From positions 1,435,001-1,499,000 of the forward strand of contig JACEVL010000147.1 in NCBI GenBank assembly GCA_020284085.1: a stretch of DNA of 64,000 bases, written 5' to 3'. The notes under the pieces are model-generated. The model was not told where the DNA came from and did no database searches. It saw nothing but the letters and a program-made list of their open reading frames with translations. Positions 1-12,545 of the stretch are shown in pieces. The position numbers and the translations under genes are program-made. Numbering within the stretch: the first letter of the stretch is position 1; every line of letters begins with the position of its first letter. The stretch is from Aporrectodea caliginosa (taxonomy: Eukaryota > Annelida > Clitellata > Crassiclitellata > Lumbricidae).

Positions 1-1836
1 TGAAGAAACGAGGAGAAAAGGCCTTGGTTCCTATAATGGCGACATATTTTATACTGGAATCATGTAAAGGCGCCCTCTTGTGTCGACGTTCTCTCTACAG
101 CAGATGCTCTTTTAATAAAAGAGGAAATTGAGGGAACGGGTCTACTACGTTCATCAATGCCATGCGCTGCATTCATCTATTGTAATAGCTTCATCCAACG
201 ATGCACAATCAGTCTTTTAAAGGATTAATTTCTACTACAGAAGGCTCAGACAATTGATTTGGAATCAAAGAAAAAAACTAATATTCTTTTACAAAAGAAA
301 AGGCACTCGACTCTATGCTGTCTGTAATCGAAGATATAGGTAGCGACGTCTTATATTTAAATGCTTGATGTGTATGTATAATTATACCTCGTGTGTTTTT
401 ATATGACGTATGAATAAAAGGCCCCTCTGTTATAATGAATCTTGTTCTTAAATATCGAGGATCTCAGACTGAAATTACCCCGATGGTAAATTAAAGACCA
501 CTATGCCCTACGTTATACCACGTTTCATTGTTTTCATTCAACGATATAAATGTTTCTAAAAGCTATACTGCGATACGTAGTCTGCGTTACTCGTGTGTTT
601 ATTTTACAGTAATTTCCTTTGGACACTATTGTCTGGACTGACAGCATGCTGCATCAACCACAGAACAAATATCAGGATTGATACCTCGATATGAAACCAA
701 TCTCAGTGCTGCCTACACAATTTTCATAAGTAAACCACTAAACCTTGACTTTCAGTGGAAACTTTTCCCTGCTGGCAATTGTGATGGCAGACCAGCTCAT
801 GCCTTCAACAACTGTCTTCTGAAAAGAAAATTTTGCTTCACTTAAAAATTGAATCGACTCCCATTTCCCTTATTTGCAGAACTGGCTCTTACAGAATCTT
901 TCCAGACTTGTTAATATTAACACGAAGTTTATCAGTTTATCAAATCCTGTTTCAAGTTGCTGCCTTGGCGTTTCGGACTGTGCATGCCATTTTCAGTTTC
1001 ATAATGCATCGGGTATACAATGCTCCCTTGCAACAGCAGGAGTTCGCTGAAAAACAAAGGCAGGAGCGTATCTCTTAGCCCCCGTGAAAAATACGAATGA
1101 TGACCTTCTCATGTCGAATTCTTACACTGCCATATGTTCTCTTTCTACTCTGAAGTGAGTCTGAACTCATGTTCGACTGTTAATTCTCACTTCCGACCAA
1201 GATGGCAGTGTCACTATCTGGAAATACCAACGAACTGTATTGTATTGGAAAAACAAAATAGGCCTAAGTAATTAAAAGCAGCGAGCCTTGTTATTAGGAG
1301 AAAAGTAATTAAGTACAAATAAGCATTTTCATAATGTTTGAGAATTTCAGAGGATCGTTGCGGACCGCAAGCATTGACTTTGGCGGACAGTGCGTTGAAA
1401 TCCTGGTAGGCACATACATTGTAATTTCTATGTTCGTTTGTACTTTTCCAAAAATGTGACTATTCATAATCTATTGTGACCATAGTAATTAGATAATTAT
1501 AACGATGATGACTGCCTTGCTTTGGTATTCATGAATAAACATGATGCCATTATACAACTTCAAAGTAAGTACTTTTCTTTTTGATGACTTGTGTAGGCCT
1601 ACAGAGAGCTGAGCTTCTGTTGTCTCTATAGTTGACGCTCTGTGCTTCTTCATTTTTGCATCGTGGTTGTCGTTTCTGTTGGCATAATTAAGGTCTTCGA
1701 ATAATACGTACCTTTTATGGATCATTTTGTATCTTTTTATGTGCTGTGTTTACGCGTTTATGTATCTTTTGTATCTATTTGAAAACTTAGTCTACATCTT
1801 TCAATGATCTTTGCATCTGTCTGTGTATTATTGCGT
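1..1836. other. Intergenic, no gene recognised
   Basis: AT-rich single-copy-looking DNA. An 81-codon ORF on + (833-1078) and a 78-codon ORF on - (1489-1725) have no recognisable domain, no good start context and no splice-flanked coding block, so I do not call them. No tandem repeat longer than a few units is visible. Confidence 0.5.
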
Positions 1837-1844
1837 ATTTGTAT

Positions 1845-2616
1845 TAGGGGTCTGCGGGTATACCCGTACCCGCGGGTTTACCCGTACCCGAGCCGTACCC
1901 GCGGGTCGGGTACGGGTCGGGTAGACATTTTACGGGTCGGGTCGGGTACGGGTAGGAGCATTACGGGTACGGGTATACCCGGTTTTACCCGTACCCAAGT
2001 GAAATGTTGGGGTTACATGTAATGGTGAGTCTTGCACCTTCAAAAACTTACTATTACTGGCGGTATCCTGTCTAAGTACCATTATCCTTCTGTTGGCCTA
2101 TATATCCGTGCACCTTAGTAAGCTTGACATTCATTTATAGATGCTCAATTTACAGCTACAAAATGACTTGTTTCCATTAACACAATCACATCATAGAGTT
2201 TTTACATATGCTACATCTAAGTTTCAGTCCCGTCAACCGGGGTCAGAGGTCGCTGACGCCTAGCCTGGCAGTCCAGCAGCCGTGTTTTTTTAAAACAGGT
2301 TGATAGCATTGATGCAGTTACGGTAGTTGAGACTAGACATAGTTGAAGCACGAAGTCTTTCATTCATTTACCTCTGAGAAATACTTAAATTATTAAATTA
2401 GCGGTATTTATGGCAAACTGCCGTGTTATGGTTGGCTGCATGAAACTCATCGTGTGAGGGCCTATTAATTAAGTGGCGGGTACAGTACGGGTACGGGTAT
2501 ACCCGCGGGTACGGGTCGGGTTGGGTAGTAATTTTGAGTACGGGTCGGGTACGGGTAACGGTCCTGTTTTACGGGTACGGGTCGGGTAGCAAAAATGCTG
2601 TACCCGCAGACCTCTA
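1845..2616. mobile_element. Non-autonomous hAT-type element with 8-bp TSD
   Basis: The 772-bp element has terminal inverted repeats TAGGGGTCTGCGGGTA at the left and, read inward on the other strand, TAGAGGTCTGCGGGTA at the right (15 of 16 matching). It is flanked by a perfect 8-bp target-site duplication, ATTTGTAT, at 1837-1844 and 2617-2624. Both ends carry dense subterminal arrays of CGGGTACGGGT/ACCCGTACCC (about 1855-1995 and 2476-2610), largely self-complementary. The middle (about 2000-2470) has no transposase ORF. An 8-bp TSD, TAG..CTA ends and subterminal motif arrays are hallmarks of the hAT superfamily; superfamily assignment is inferred from these, since no transposase is present. 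Confidence 0.85.
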
Positions 2617-2850
2617 ATTTGTATTCCATTGTGCATGTATAGGTCTTTTTGAATCTGCATGTACGCATGTGTTTGTCTTTATATCTTTCTGCTGACTACC
2701 TACCTAATACGCCAGCCACGAACTGTTGTGTTAGCTCTTCAAATGCTAAGACAAAGTCTCCATCGAAAGGGCTTTCACCAGCAAAGGCCAGAAAAACAAC
2801 AGCGAATAGGCCTACCTATCGTCGATTGTCGATTTGCTGCAAAAGCCGTT

Positions 2851-2856
2851 ATTATC

Positions 2857-2899
<43 letters not shown>

Positions 2900-2917
2900 A
2901 TATATATTCAAGATAAT
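2851..2917. repeat. AT-rich perfect palindrome, (AT)n core
   Basis: Unique arms ATTATCTTGA (2851-2860) and TCAAGATAAT (2908-2917) are exact reverse complements and enclose only (AT)n. The whole 67 bp can therefore fold as one hairpin or cruciform. Confidence 0.85.
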
Positions 2918-3189
2918 ATGTGCGTATATATAGGCCTATAAGTCGACTTCTGGAAGACATAGTTAATGTTTTCACTGTCGTTATAGTGTGCGTGTGTGTA
3001 AGATAATTATAGCACTCGTTCTGTAGTCAACAACAGCAACAACACGGAAACATTTGCTTACGGTTTAGCATTCATCAGAGAATTCTTACACACAGAATTA
3101 TTCTGCTGTATTCCTCAGTGTCCGGGCGTAGTGAAGAACTGATGTATAACTGTCAGCCCATAAAACCCACTCTCAATCTCTTTCTCTCT

Positions 3190-3415
3190 TGCTATATCTG
3201 CTTCTCTCACACGAGCACCCATATGAGAACTCTGTCTCTGTCTATATCTCTGTCTATGTCTCTGCATCTGTCTTAATATCTCTCTGTCTCTCTTTATCTC
3301 CACTTGTCTCTGTCTCTCTGTCTCTGCCACTGCCTCTGTATCTGCCTCTCTGTCTCACTATGTATCTGTCTGTCTGTCTCTGTCTGTCTGTCTCTCTTTC
3401 TCTCTCTACCATTAC
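3190..3415. repeat. Degenerate (TCTG)n/(TC)n tract
   Basis: The + strand is almost pure pyrimidine with interspersed G, built of TCTG and TC units with substitutions. The long ORFs across it on both strands (LSLSVS-type or RQRQRE-type) are artefacts of the repeat. Confidence 0.85.
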
Positions 3416-4383
3416 CAAGTAATAACCCCAGAGAAGTAATTTAAGGTAATTTTAAAAATTATTGTACCAAATCAGGCAAGAACATCGTCAGAACTGAGAC
3501 GACGTGGAAACGAATAGGACCAGGCAGATAACACGAAGACAGACAGACACGGACAAACACACGGTCAAACAATGGGAGACAAACAGTCACAGAACTTAAC
3601 GACGTGTGGACGTGCATGTTCAAATGTCGTCGTTTTAGCGTTGCACTTGAGGCTTTCCTTAGAACTGCAGGGGGAAGCGATTTACTTGGTCGGTCGGTCG
3701 GTTGTCGGTCGGCCGATAGCTCGGTCGGTATATCGGCCTGGCAGGTGGAGCACCTACCTACCTAGTGCATGCATTGACCGATCAGAAACAACGGTTGTCA
3801 AGGAAGGATGAAGGAGCGTCCGTCGTCACCAGAGCGAACTGCAATCGAATGAATGTCGGTTATTTCAGTGTAACTACGTGTGCGTACTTGTGCTTGTGCA
3901 TGAGTGTGTGCTTGTGGATCGGTGGGACAATGGCCTGCCGTAGAAGCGAAATAGGCACTTGGAGAAATTAGTCGATACGGCTAATTGTTGTCGGTACTTG
4001 TAGTAAGAGACGATGCCATTCAAACGCAGCAGCCTATGCATTAGTTGCAACTGCAGCGGGGGATCGGTGGTGAAGAACAGCAGGATAATTAGGTCCTCTT
4101 CTTCTTATTAGCATTTCTGCTGCTGCTGCTGCTGCTCCTTGATTCAGGTCAATACGCAGCTGAGCCATTATGAACTGCCGCAACACCATACTACTCTGTC
4201 TCGAATAACAATAATGTATACATACGACTAAGCAACAATGGAATATTAATAAACCATTATCGGGATGATGGCAGTAATTGCAGAATAGCAACAACAACAA
4301 CGAGCTCTAAAGAAAGAATGCAGAAACAGGTGCTGATGATTACCGCGACTATAATAGAGATGGGAAGAAGATTATGATGATTA
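3416..4383. other. No gene recognised
   Basis: Contains a (GGTC/GGTCG)-rich patch at about 3690-3730 and a short (CTG)n run at 4117-4137. ORFs here are short and compositionally random. Confidence 0.5.
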
Positions 4384-4417
4384 TGATGGTGGTGGTGGTG
4401 GTGGTGACGACGACGAC

Positions 4418-4479
<62 letters not shown>

Positions 4480-4480
4480 C

Positions 4481-4567
<87 letters not shown>

Positions 4568-4597
4568 AATGATGATGATAATAATGATGATCAATAT
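4384..4597. repeat. (GAT/ATG)n microsatellite, over 200 bp
   Basis: A long ATG/GAT trinucleotide run with a few GAC and GGT variants. It produces poly-Met, poly-His and poly-Ile ORFs of 111-119 codons in three frames; none is a gene. Confidence 0.95.
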
Positions 4598-5376
4598 AAT
4601 GACTACGACAAGGCAAACGAATATGAGGAGAAAAAGCAAGAAGATGATGATAATGATAAGGATGACAATGACGAACAACGACATCGTTTACAACGTTATA
4701 TATATAGGAGCACCATTATGATAGTGATGAGGCTGCGGAAGTAAAAGATCACGACGATGACGACGGCGATGATGAGGATAAGCAAGAACAAGAAGAAGAG
4801 GATGATGGCAACGACATTGTCATGATGACGACAACTACTCAAGTTATAATCGAATATCATCATGCTGTGTTCAATGTTCATAGCCAATAGAAAATTTCAG
4901 TCATTCCCCAGTAACTGAGGAGTAACCACTTGTGTCAGATGAGGTTCATGCGATCTATTGAGACGTCCCTCATTCACTCACTCATGACTTTCGTCCACTC
5001 TCTCAGTCGGCTGCAGGCCCTGGTTTCCGGCCAAAAGGCACAATCACCCTCCATGAGTGGAGCTCAACAGTCAAAGCGGTGTATGAAAAAGGCTGGAGAC
5101 ATTAGTTCTGAAGTGTTCCTGGCTCGAGCCAGATGAGTAACCGAAAGCTGAGCTCTACACTCTACACTCCTTGAAGATCTGTTAGCTTCATGTTTCCTCT
5201 TGAAGATTTTAGTGCAATGTGCTGTCTCGTGTTCTGGACCGTCCAATTACCTTCCACTAAGACTGCTGAAGGAACTACTTTCAGACATAATCAGCCCAAG
5301 AAATAAACAGGTTTCCTTTAGTCGCACCATATTAGGTGGTCCATCATTTCTAGTAACATCTAGATACTTAAACATA
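4598..5376. other. No gene recognised
   Basis: Purine-rich degenerate GAT/GAC-type sequence to about 4860, then ordinary sequence. The overlapping 60-68 codon ORFs on both strands at 4930-5391 have no recognisable features. Confidence 0.45.
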
Positions 5377-5935
5377 TCGATACATACGTAATACATACAT
5401 AATTATATACACATATACGTACATACATACACACATACATACGCACATATATATGTATGTATATATACATACACGTACATACATACATACATATACATAC
5501 ACATACATACATACATGCAATGTCATGCATACATACATACATACATACATATATACATACACACACATACATACATACATACATCCATACATACATACAT
5601 ACACACATACATACATACATACACACATACATACATACATACATACATACATACATACATACATACATACATACATACATACATACACACATACATACAT
5701 ACATACATACATACATACATACATACATACATACATACATACATACATACATACATACATACATACATACATACATACATACATACATACATACATACAT
5801 ACATACATACATACATACATACATACATACATACATACATACATACATACATACATGACATACATACATACATACATGCATGCATACATTATGCACATGT
5901 ACAATTGTACATACATGTACACCTATATATATACA
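5377..5935. repeat. (ACAT)n microsatellite, about 560 bp
   Basis: Tetranucleotide ACAT/ATAC array, nearly pure at 5600-5856, with degenerate edges containing ACAC and ATAT interruptions. It is open in all frames on both strands (YIHT- and CMYV-type repeats), which explains the 120-192 codon ORFs. Confidence 0.97.
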
Positions 5936-6122
5936 CATGCGCTGTGCTCTTATGTGTCAGTTCTCTTTATTTTATTATGGCATTCTATCACTGTGGACCT
6001 GTAATTAGTTCGCCAGTGGGAATTCAACCACATGGATGACAGCGAATGATAAAGATGAGGTGCAAGGAGAGGATGATGAACGAGGAGAAACAGAGAATGG
6101 CAAAGAGAAGGAGAAAAGGACT

Positions 6123-6285
6123 GGAGGGAACGGAAAAGGAAGAGGAGGAGGAGGAGAAGGAGGAGGAGGAGAAGGAGGAGGAGGACGAGGAGAAGGAGGA
6201 GGACGAGGAGGAGAAGGAGGAGGACGAGGAGGACGAGGAGGAGAAGGAGGAGGAGGAGGAGGAGGGAGGAGGAGGAGGAGGAGGA
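6123..6285. repeat. (GGA)n purine tract
   Basis: Purine-only + strand of GGA/GAGGAC units. The strong strand asymmetry could support triplex or G-quadruplex structures. The Gly/Glu/Pro-rich ORFs across it are artefacts. Confidence 0.9.
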
Positions 6286-6975
6286 TGATTAAATGCGACA
6301 TCTGTTTGTTCTTACATTCGAAGGGGGAGGGGGAGTCTCTCGACCACTAGACGTCGGAACAATTCTCATGAATTGATCAATTTACTCCGTTTTTCCAAAG
6401 GACTCAACGGAATGAACTCAGTTCCGTCGACCTCAGTGCCAAACTTAATTCTTCCCGATCGATGGATAATTCCTCCTCGCCATTGATGGATGAGTCTTCC
6501 GCCGCATGACGCTTTCTCATAATATTGTCGTTCGCCTTAAAAATAATTTAATCTTCGTTCGAACTTGCCCAACCCCCGTATTGATGTATTTTCGCCCACT
6601 CGCTCTCTGCTGCCGAATCACTTTATTGTATCCTCCTCATTCTTCACCTCGGTTACTATATTCCCTCTGATGCTATGATGCTATCTCTATCAATCATCGG
6701 TCTTCTTCGCTTTCCTATTCATTTACACTTCTTGGCAGTCTGGGTTTCTTTCCCTTTCTTTTCCCCCATCTGTCCTTTTCTCTGTCTGTCCTTTTCTCTG
6801 TCTGTCCTTTTCTCTGTCTGTCCACTCCTTCGTCTGGTTGCTAAACTAATAATTGCTTTCCTTATTGGATGGCTGTTGACCTTTAGGGCAATATGCGTTC
6901 GCATAGGGTCCAATCGTCTCTCCACATTATGGCGCTTCAGGCGAGTTCGCTCAACGGTCAGCGAAAATTAACGCT
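6286..6975. other. No gene recognised
   Basis: Pyrimidine-leaning sequence with a small run of CTGTCCTTTT-type repeats at about 6773-6830. No coding exon is supported. Confidence 0.45.
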
Positions 6976-7316
6976 TTGAGTGGGAGGTAGGGAGACAGTG
7001 CCCGAGTGGGAGGTAGGGAGACAGCGCCCGAGTGGGAGGTAGGGAGACAGTGCCCGAGTGGGAGGTAGGGAGACAGCGCCCGAGTGGGAGGTAGGGAGAC
7101 AGCGCCCGAGTGGGAGGTAGGGAGACAGCGCCCGAGTGGGAGGTAGGGAGACAGCGCCCGAGTGGGAGGTAGGGAGACAGTGCCCGAGTGGGAGGTAGGG
7201 AGACAGCGCCCGAGTGGGAGGTAGGGAGACAGCGCCCGAGTGGGAGGTAGGGAGACAGTGCCCGAGTGGGAGGTAGGGAGACAGTGCCCGAGTGGGAGGT
7301 AGGGAGACAGCGCCCG
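6976..7316. repeat. 26-bp minisatellite, 13 copies
   Basis: Thirteen head-to-tail copies of a 26-bp unit, GTGGGAGGTAGGGAGACAG followed by YGCCCGA. The only consistent difference between copies is C or T at one CpG position (CGCCCG versus TGCCCG), in the order T C T C C C C T C C T T C. Since 3 x 26 = 78, all three - strand frames read the same 26-residue peptide repeat, giving three overlapping spurious ORFs. Each unit has G runs, so neighbouring units could form G-quadruplexes. Confidence 0.95.
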
Positions 7317-7879
7317 CGCTCTTTGACTGACGCACTTCCTGTACACACAAGCACCGCAAGGGTCACCGCGATTGCCCACTTTAATCAAGATAATGCGAGT
7401 GGCCACTGACCGATGTCGGTTGGTCGGCTGGACGGATGGACGGTCGGTCGGTCGGTCGGAGGGATGGCGGATCGTGATGGCCAACTTAAGTAGCGCTTAG
7501 ATAATTCCACAGTCCATCCGTTAATTAATTATGCGCCTCAATCTGTAGGGAAATTTCGAGAAAGAGAGAGATAGAGAAAGAGAGACAGAGACAGCCAAAG
7601 AAAGAGAGAATATGAGAAAGAGACGTTCCGATGGTGGGACCTTTCAAGAGAACGAGCGGCAGACGACTTATTCTGCATGTCCGTCAGTCACTGGAGCGCC
7701 ACACCTTAGACAGCGAAATGCCCTCAGGGTTCTACGGAATGCGGACTTCTCGATTGCAAGTCAGAGATGATAAACACACAGATCTAATAAGACGGTGCAA
7801 CACAGTGGCGATTATTTATACGTGAATTAGACGCAGTCTTTTGGGCAAATGCGATGCCTTTTCGTCGGTTAACTTAAAG
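7317..7879. other. No gene recognised
   Basis: Includes a short GGTCGGTC run at 7441-7460 and an (AG)n-like purine patch at 7560-7620. No supported gene. Confidence 0.45.
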
Positions 7880-8269
7880 CAGGCATGGGCGACTTCTTTT
7901 AACAGAGGGCCGCCTTAAGATTTCCAGGGCATTTGTCAAGGGTTTTATTCCAATTGCGGGCTAATTTTTGCAGATTCGTTTTCCCCTGAACATGGGACAA
8001 TGCTAATTTTATTCAAACTAAATATTACAGAATTACCGTTAAAAATTATAATTTTTATGATGAAACCCTAATTATCCTAATAACTAACAGTCCTACACTA
8101 CAATAAAAAACGAAATATGTTCTAAGTTTATTCAGTTTTAAAAATACGTAAGACAGATAAAAGGTTCCCAAGTGCCAGGTACAATGCTTATATAAAAGAA
8201 GCATCAATGGCCGGTTCAAAGGTCACCAGAGGCCGACCACGGCCCGGGGCCGTATGCTGCCCACCCCTG
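7880..8269 (-). mobile_element. Deleted hAT copy, same family as 50753-52012
   Basis: The left end CAGGCATGGGCGACTTC matches the reversed right end of the 50.7-kb element, and the right end GCTGCCCACCCCTG matches its reversed left end. This copy is therefore inverted and reduced to 390 bp. Both ends retain the GGCCGC/GGCCCG-rich subterminal zone and the stretch reading CCAGGTACAATGC that the longer copy also has. The flanking 8-mers (ACTTAAAG and AAATAAAT) do not match, so the target duplication has decayed or the element is a recombinant. Confidence 0.75.
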
Positions 8270-8349
8270 AAATAAATCTTCTGTCGTCCAAAGGAAACAC
8301 ACAGAGGACTGAAGAGTAAGTAGGAAAACGCAAGACTGTTCACTGGAAC

Positions 8350-9105
8350 CAGAGGCGGAGACTTAGGGGGACAGAGGGACGGTCCCCCCCCAAAAACTTG
8401 AGGTGGGGGGACGGAGCTGCTTATATCCCCCAATATTTCTGAAATATTTCATGAATATAATAATAATAGCTACGAGTGACAGCGAGCAATTTTGTTCAGA
8501 TGACATCTTAAAATGCTACCATTACAGTGTGCAAATTCAATAAACCCTTCCCCCAAACTCAAACACGACTCAAACTACATCTTAGCTACGAGTGACAGCT
8601 GGTTCTTATCAGCACTCAAATTATTGAGCAATTTTGTTCAGATGACAGCTTAAAATGCTACCATTACAGTGTGGAAATTCAAAGAATGTTAGATAGAGGT
8701 GGGGTCACATCCCCTCCCCAAACCCCTCCCCAAACTCAAACACGACTCAAACTACATGTTAGCTAAGAGTGACAGCTGATTCTTATCAGCACTCAAATAA
8801 TAAAGCAATTTTTTTTCTGATGACAGCTTAAAATGCTACCATTACAGTGTGGAAATTCAAAAAAGTTTAGATAGGGGAGGGGTCACATCCCCTCCATAAA
8901 CCCATCCTTAAACTCAAACACGACTCAAACTACATGTAAGCTACGAGTGACAGCTGGTTCCTATCAGCACTAAAATTATTGAGCAATTTTGTTCAGATGA
9001 CAGCTTAAAATGCTACCAGTACAGTGTGGAAATTAAACAAATTCGCCGATCGTCCTTCGACCGCTCCACCCCCCCCCCAAACCCAAGAGCAAGTCTCCGC
9101 CTACG
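8350..9105. mobile_element. Non-autonomous hAT-type element with internal tandem repeats
   Basis: A perfect 8-bp TSD, ACTGGAAC, lies at 8342-8349 and 9106-9113. The termini are CAGAGGCGGAGACTTAG at the left and, reversed, CGTAGGCGGAGACTTG at the right; GGCGGAGACTT is shared. Long C/G runs lie just inside each end. The interior holds direct repeats beginning with GCTACGAGTGACAG at 8469, 8585, 8762 and 8940 (spacings 116, 177 and 178 bp), each followed by a conserved block with AAAATGCTACCATTACAGTG. There is no transposase ORF. Confidence 0.85.
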
Positions 9106-9113
9106 ACTGGAAC

Positions 9114-10048
9114 CAATGTGCGCAGAAGCAAAAGCCGATCGCAGACTGTTTTCACCGTTGACTGTTACATAGACTATGTAGGTATGCGTCACTTAGTTAA
9201 CAGCAAGCAAAGCAAAGATCGTTTGAAGCCGTGACACTCAAGAAAGAGTGATAAAGTATAAGCTTAATATTATTAAGCACCGGTTACCAGCCAATGAGAG
9301 TCAAAAAGAAAGCGCTAATGCTACAAATCAACTTCTAGGCATCTAAAATATCCGTTGTAGACTCAGTGGCGATCATGGCAATGGATCGAGCTCCTGGGAT
9401 ACAGACACCTTTAAGGCCAAGACCAGGAACCCGAGGGAATCGTGTAAATCCGCTCCGATTATTTATATGTATACTCCAGATCGAGGACTTAACTTTACTC
9501 TGTCGACTGATAAAAGTGTCCTGCAATTAAGAGTAGTTCCCCGATCGATTTCACGCATTGGAATCCTGTCCGGTTTCTATTTTAGACAAATGCGTTTGCT
9601 TCGGAGGCAGAGGAAAGACGCTCCTCAAACCATAACTCGTTAAAGGCTTACTGTCCCATACCTTCTCAAAGTACTGGATCCCATCGTGCTGAAATGTCGT
9701 GATGGCTGTTGTGTAAGCTAACATGTATATTGCATATTGATATTAAAGCACTTAATCTGGCGCAAATAAAGCATCTCACAAGAACACGATGAGTACCTCA
9801 CAAGCACCTCGTTTACCTAAAGAGATTATTTCTTTACTTTATACTATTGAGTCAAAGTTCTAAGATATCTGTATCTGCTGTTAATACTAGGTATAGGATG
9901 CAACTGTTCTTACTGAGGACACAAGTCGTATAGACGCGAGCCAAGAATAAGATCTCCATGGTCGCACCATCAACTGAGATCTCTTCCTAATCGACGCTGA
10001 TCATTTGACCGATGTCGACCAACGACACTTGGATGCTCATCGCAAACT

Positions 10049-10049
<1 letters not shown>
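9114..10049. other. No gene recognised
   Basis: Ordinary-complexity DNA. A 63-codon ORF on - (9335-9526) has no recognisable motif. Confidence 0.45.

Positions 10050-10082
<33 letters not shown>
10050..10082. repeat. (CAG)n, about 11 units
   Basis: Uninterrupted CAG trinucleotide run with no surrounding coding context. Confidence 0.9.
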
Positions 10083-10234
10083 TTCCGCCGGTGGACATAC
10101 ATCGTTTAATCAAACGTAACACATTCCATGACAACCGAATTCTGCGTTCATACGCTGTCTTCTTCTTCCATGGTCAGACCAGTCTACCAGTCTTTGGTTG
10201 GCGACGTCAGAATTGTTTTTCTTCCTGCCTTGTG

Positions 10235-10980
<746 letters not shown>

Positions 10981-11388
10981 GGAGAAGTAGGTATGGGAAG
11001 GGAGATGGGCAGGTTGCTGAGGAGGAGAAGGAGGTATGGGAAGGGAGATGGGCAGATTGCTGAGGAGAGAAGGAGGTATGGAAAGGGAGATGGGCAGGTT
11101 GCTGAGGAGGAGGAGGTATGGAAAGGGAGATGGGCAGGTTGCTGAGGAGGAGAAGGAGGTATGGGAAGGGAGATGGGCAGGTTGCTGAGGAGGAGGAGGT
11201 ATGGGAAGGGAGATGAGCAGGTTGCTGAGGAGGAGGAGAAGGAGGTATGGGCAGGGAGATGAGCAGGTTGCTGAGGAGGGGAGAAGAGGTCGAGAGGAGG
11301 AGGAGGAGGGAGGAGGAGGAGGAGGAGGAGGAGGAGGAGGAGGAGGAGGAGGAGGAGAAGAGGAGGAGGAGGAGGAGGAGGAGGAGGG
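10981..11388. repeat. Minisatellite (37-46 bp units) merging into (GGA)n
   Basis: About seven units built on GGTATGGGAAGGGAGATGGG followed by CAGGTTGCTGAGGAGGAG occupy 10990-11277. Length differences come from the number of GGA/GAA triplets at the unit end. The array runs straight into (GGA)n at 11284-11388, suggesting the minisatellite unit grew from slippage at this purine tract. The Ser/Pro-rich - strand ORF (10877-11404) is an artefact. Confidence 0.9.
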
Positions 11389-11919
11389 CGTCTTTAAGCT
11401 TCATGAAACAACCTCCAGCGGAGATATTGGAAGCCTTTGAGGTTTCTTAGTTCTACTATTCATTGAACAAATTGTTTCATAAGATGATAGCAAAGACGAA
11501 AGCGGCAATGACGTTAGCTCAAGAGGTTCCATTGTAAACACTCCTTCACATGCACAGACACGTGTATTTCTATATAGTTTTATATATATATATATTTATA
11601 TATATATATATATATATAAATGGATACCGTATAATAACGTATACATATATATTAGTGTGGTCCAAAAATATAAAAGGTAGAAAATTAATTTGGGTCACAT
11701 TTGTTCTTGTTCTATTCAGTTTAGGGAATATTTGGACCAATTTTTGTGGCTTTAGAAGAATATCTGAAGGTGGCTCAATTTTGAATGATAAATATTGTTA
11801 CTACGAAATTTCCTCCCATAAAGTCCAGGCCCGCAATTCATATCTTTTACCTAGAAAATTTTTTAAATGAAAACAAAAGAAAATCACTGTTTAGTGTTTA
11901 CTGCTTAGTAAGCTTCAAG

Positions 11920-12387
11920 TCAATAAGAACAACAATAAAATAAATCTATTTTGAGATATTCTTTAAGAGAAGCTTTGATGGCTCTGGATTGGGTTTTCCG
12001 ATGAGCGCTGACAACTTGAAGATGGTATTGTTTTTTATTCTCGTCTTTTGTTACAGAAGAGTTCAATGTCTGGATTAAAGCAATACCTCTCTCTACACAG
12101 TCATTTACTACTTTCATCTGCCTGACTTTTCCTGTCAATTGGAGATAAATGGGATCCCAACTGCCAAAGTCTTTTGATATCGAGAGGAAAGCCTGGGATT
12201 TTTCTGCCCCACTGTCAACGAGTAGGTCAAAGAGCTTAGATATTCGGCTTGTTACGTATGATTCCAGTAGATTTCCCAAGCTGAATGTTCTGCTTTCAAT
12301 CCTCTGTGATGGTATAATTAGTTTTTTCAGCATGTTTGAGATTCTTAACCATGGCGGCCTATGCATTAACATCAACGCGTGAGTCAA
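11920..12387 (-). pseudogene. C-terminal fragment of a transposon-encoded protein
   Basis: The 155-codon open segment on - ends close to the left TIR. Its most ordered stretch is VVNDCVERGIALIQTLNSS followed by VTKDENKKQYHLQVVSAHR. I recall this VND.xERGxxLI...KQ..LQVV..HR pattern from a recurrent uncharacterised protein family in invertebrate genomes (cnidarians, arthropods), but I cannot name it and did not search. The missing N-terminal part and the stops upstream show that this copy is broken. Its position inside perfect TIRs suggests the family is transposon-encoded. Confidence 0.55.
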
Positions 12388-12545
12388 AAAGCCAGGCCTA
12401 TCAAATGCTCAGAAAAACACCTGAGGTTTCTCTTGAAAGCTGTTTTGGCTGCATTTTTCAAAGCAATGTTGCAACAAGTTCAATAGTTTCAAGTCATTGT
12501 ATGGAGTTCTCTCTGCCAGGCAAGCAAGCTTCATGCCCAAATAAT

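Noticed and set aside
4257..4721. Poly-His, poly-Ile and poly-Met ORFs of 111-119 codons
   Set aside because: All three are alternative readings of one (GAT)n microsatellite; open frames in a trinucleotide repeat are not evidence of coding.
5360..6039. Overlapping 120-192 codon ORFs on both strands (YIHT/CMYV repeats)
   Set aside because: They are frame-independent translations of the (ACAT)n tract.
6951..7484. Three overlapping - strand proteins with LPTSHSGAVSLPPTRALSPY repeats
   Set aside because: A 26-bp unit gives the same peptide in all three frames; no start, splice or homology support.
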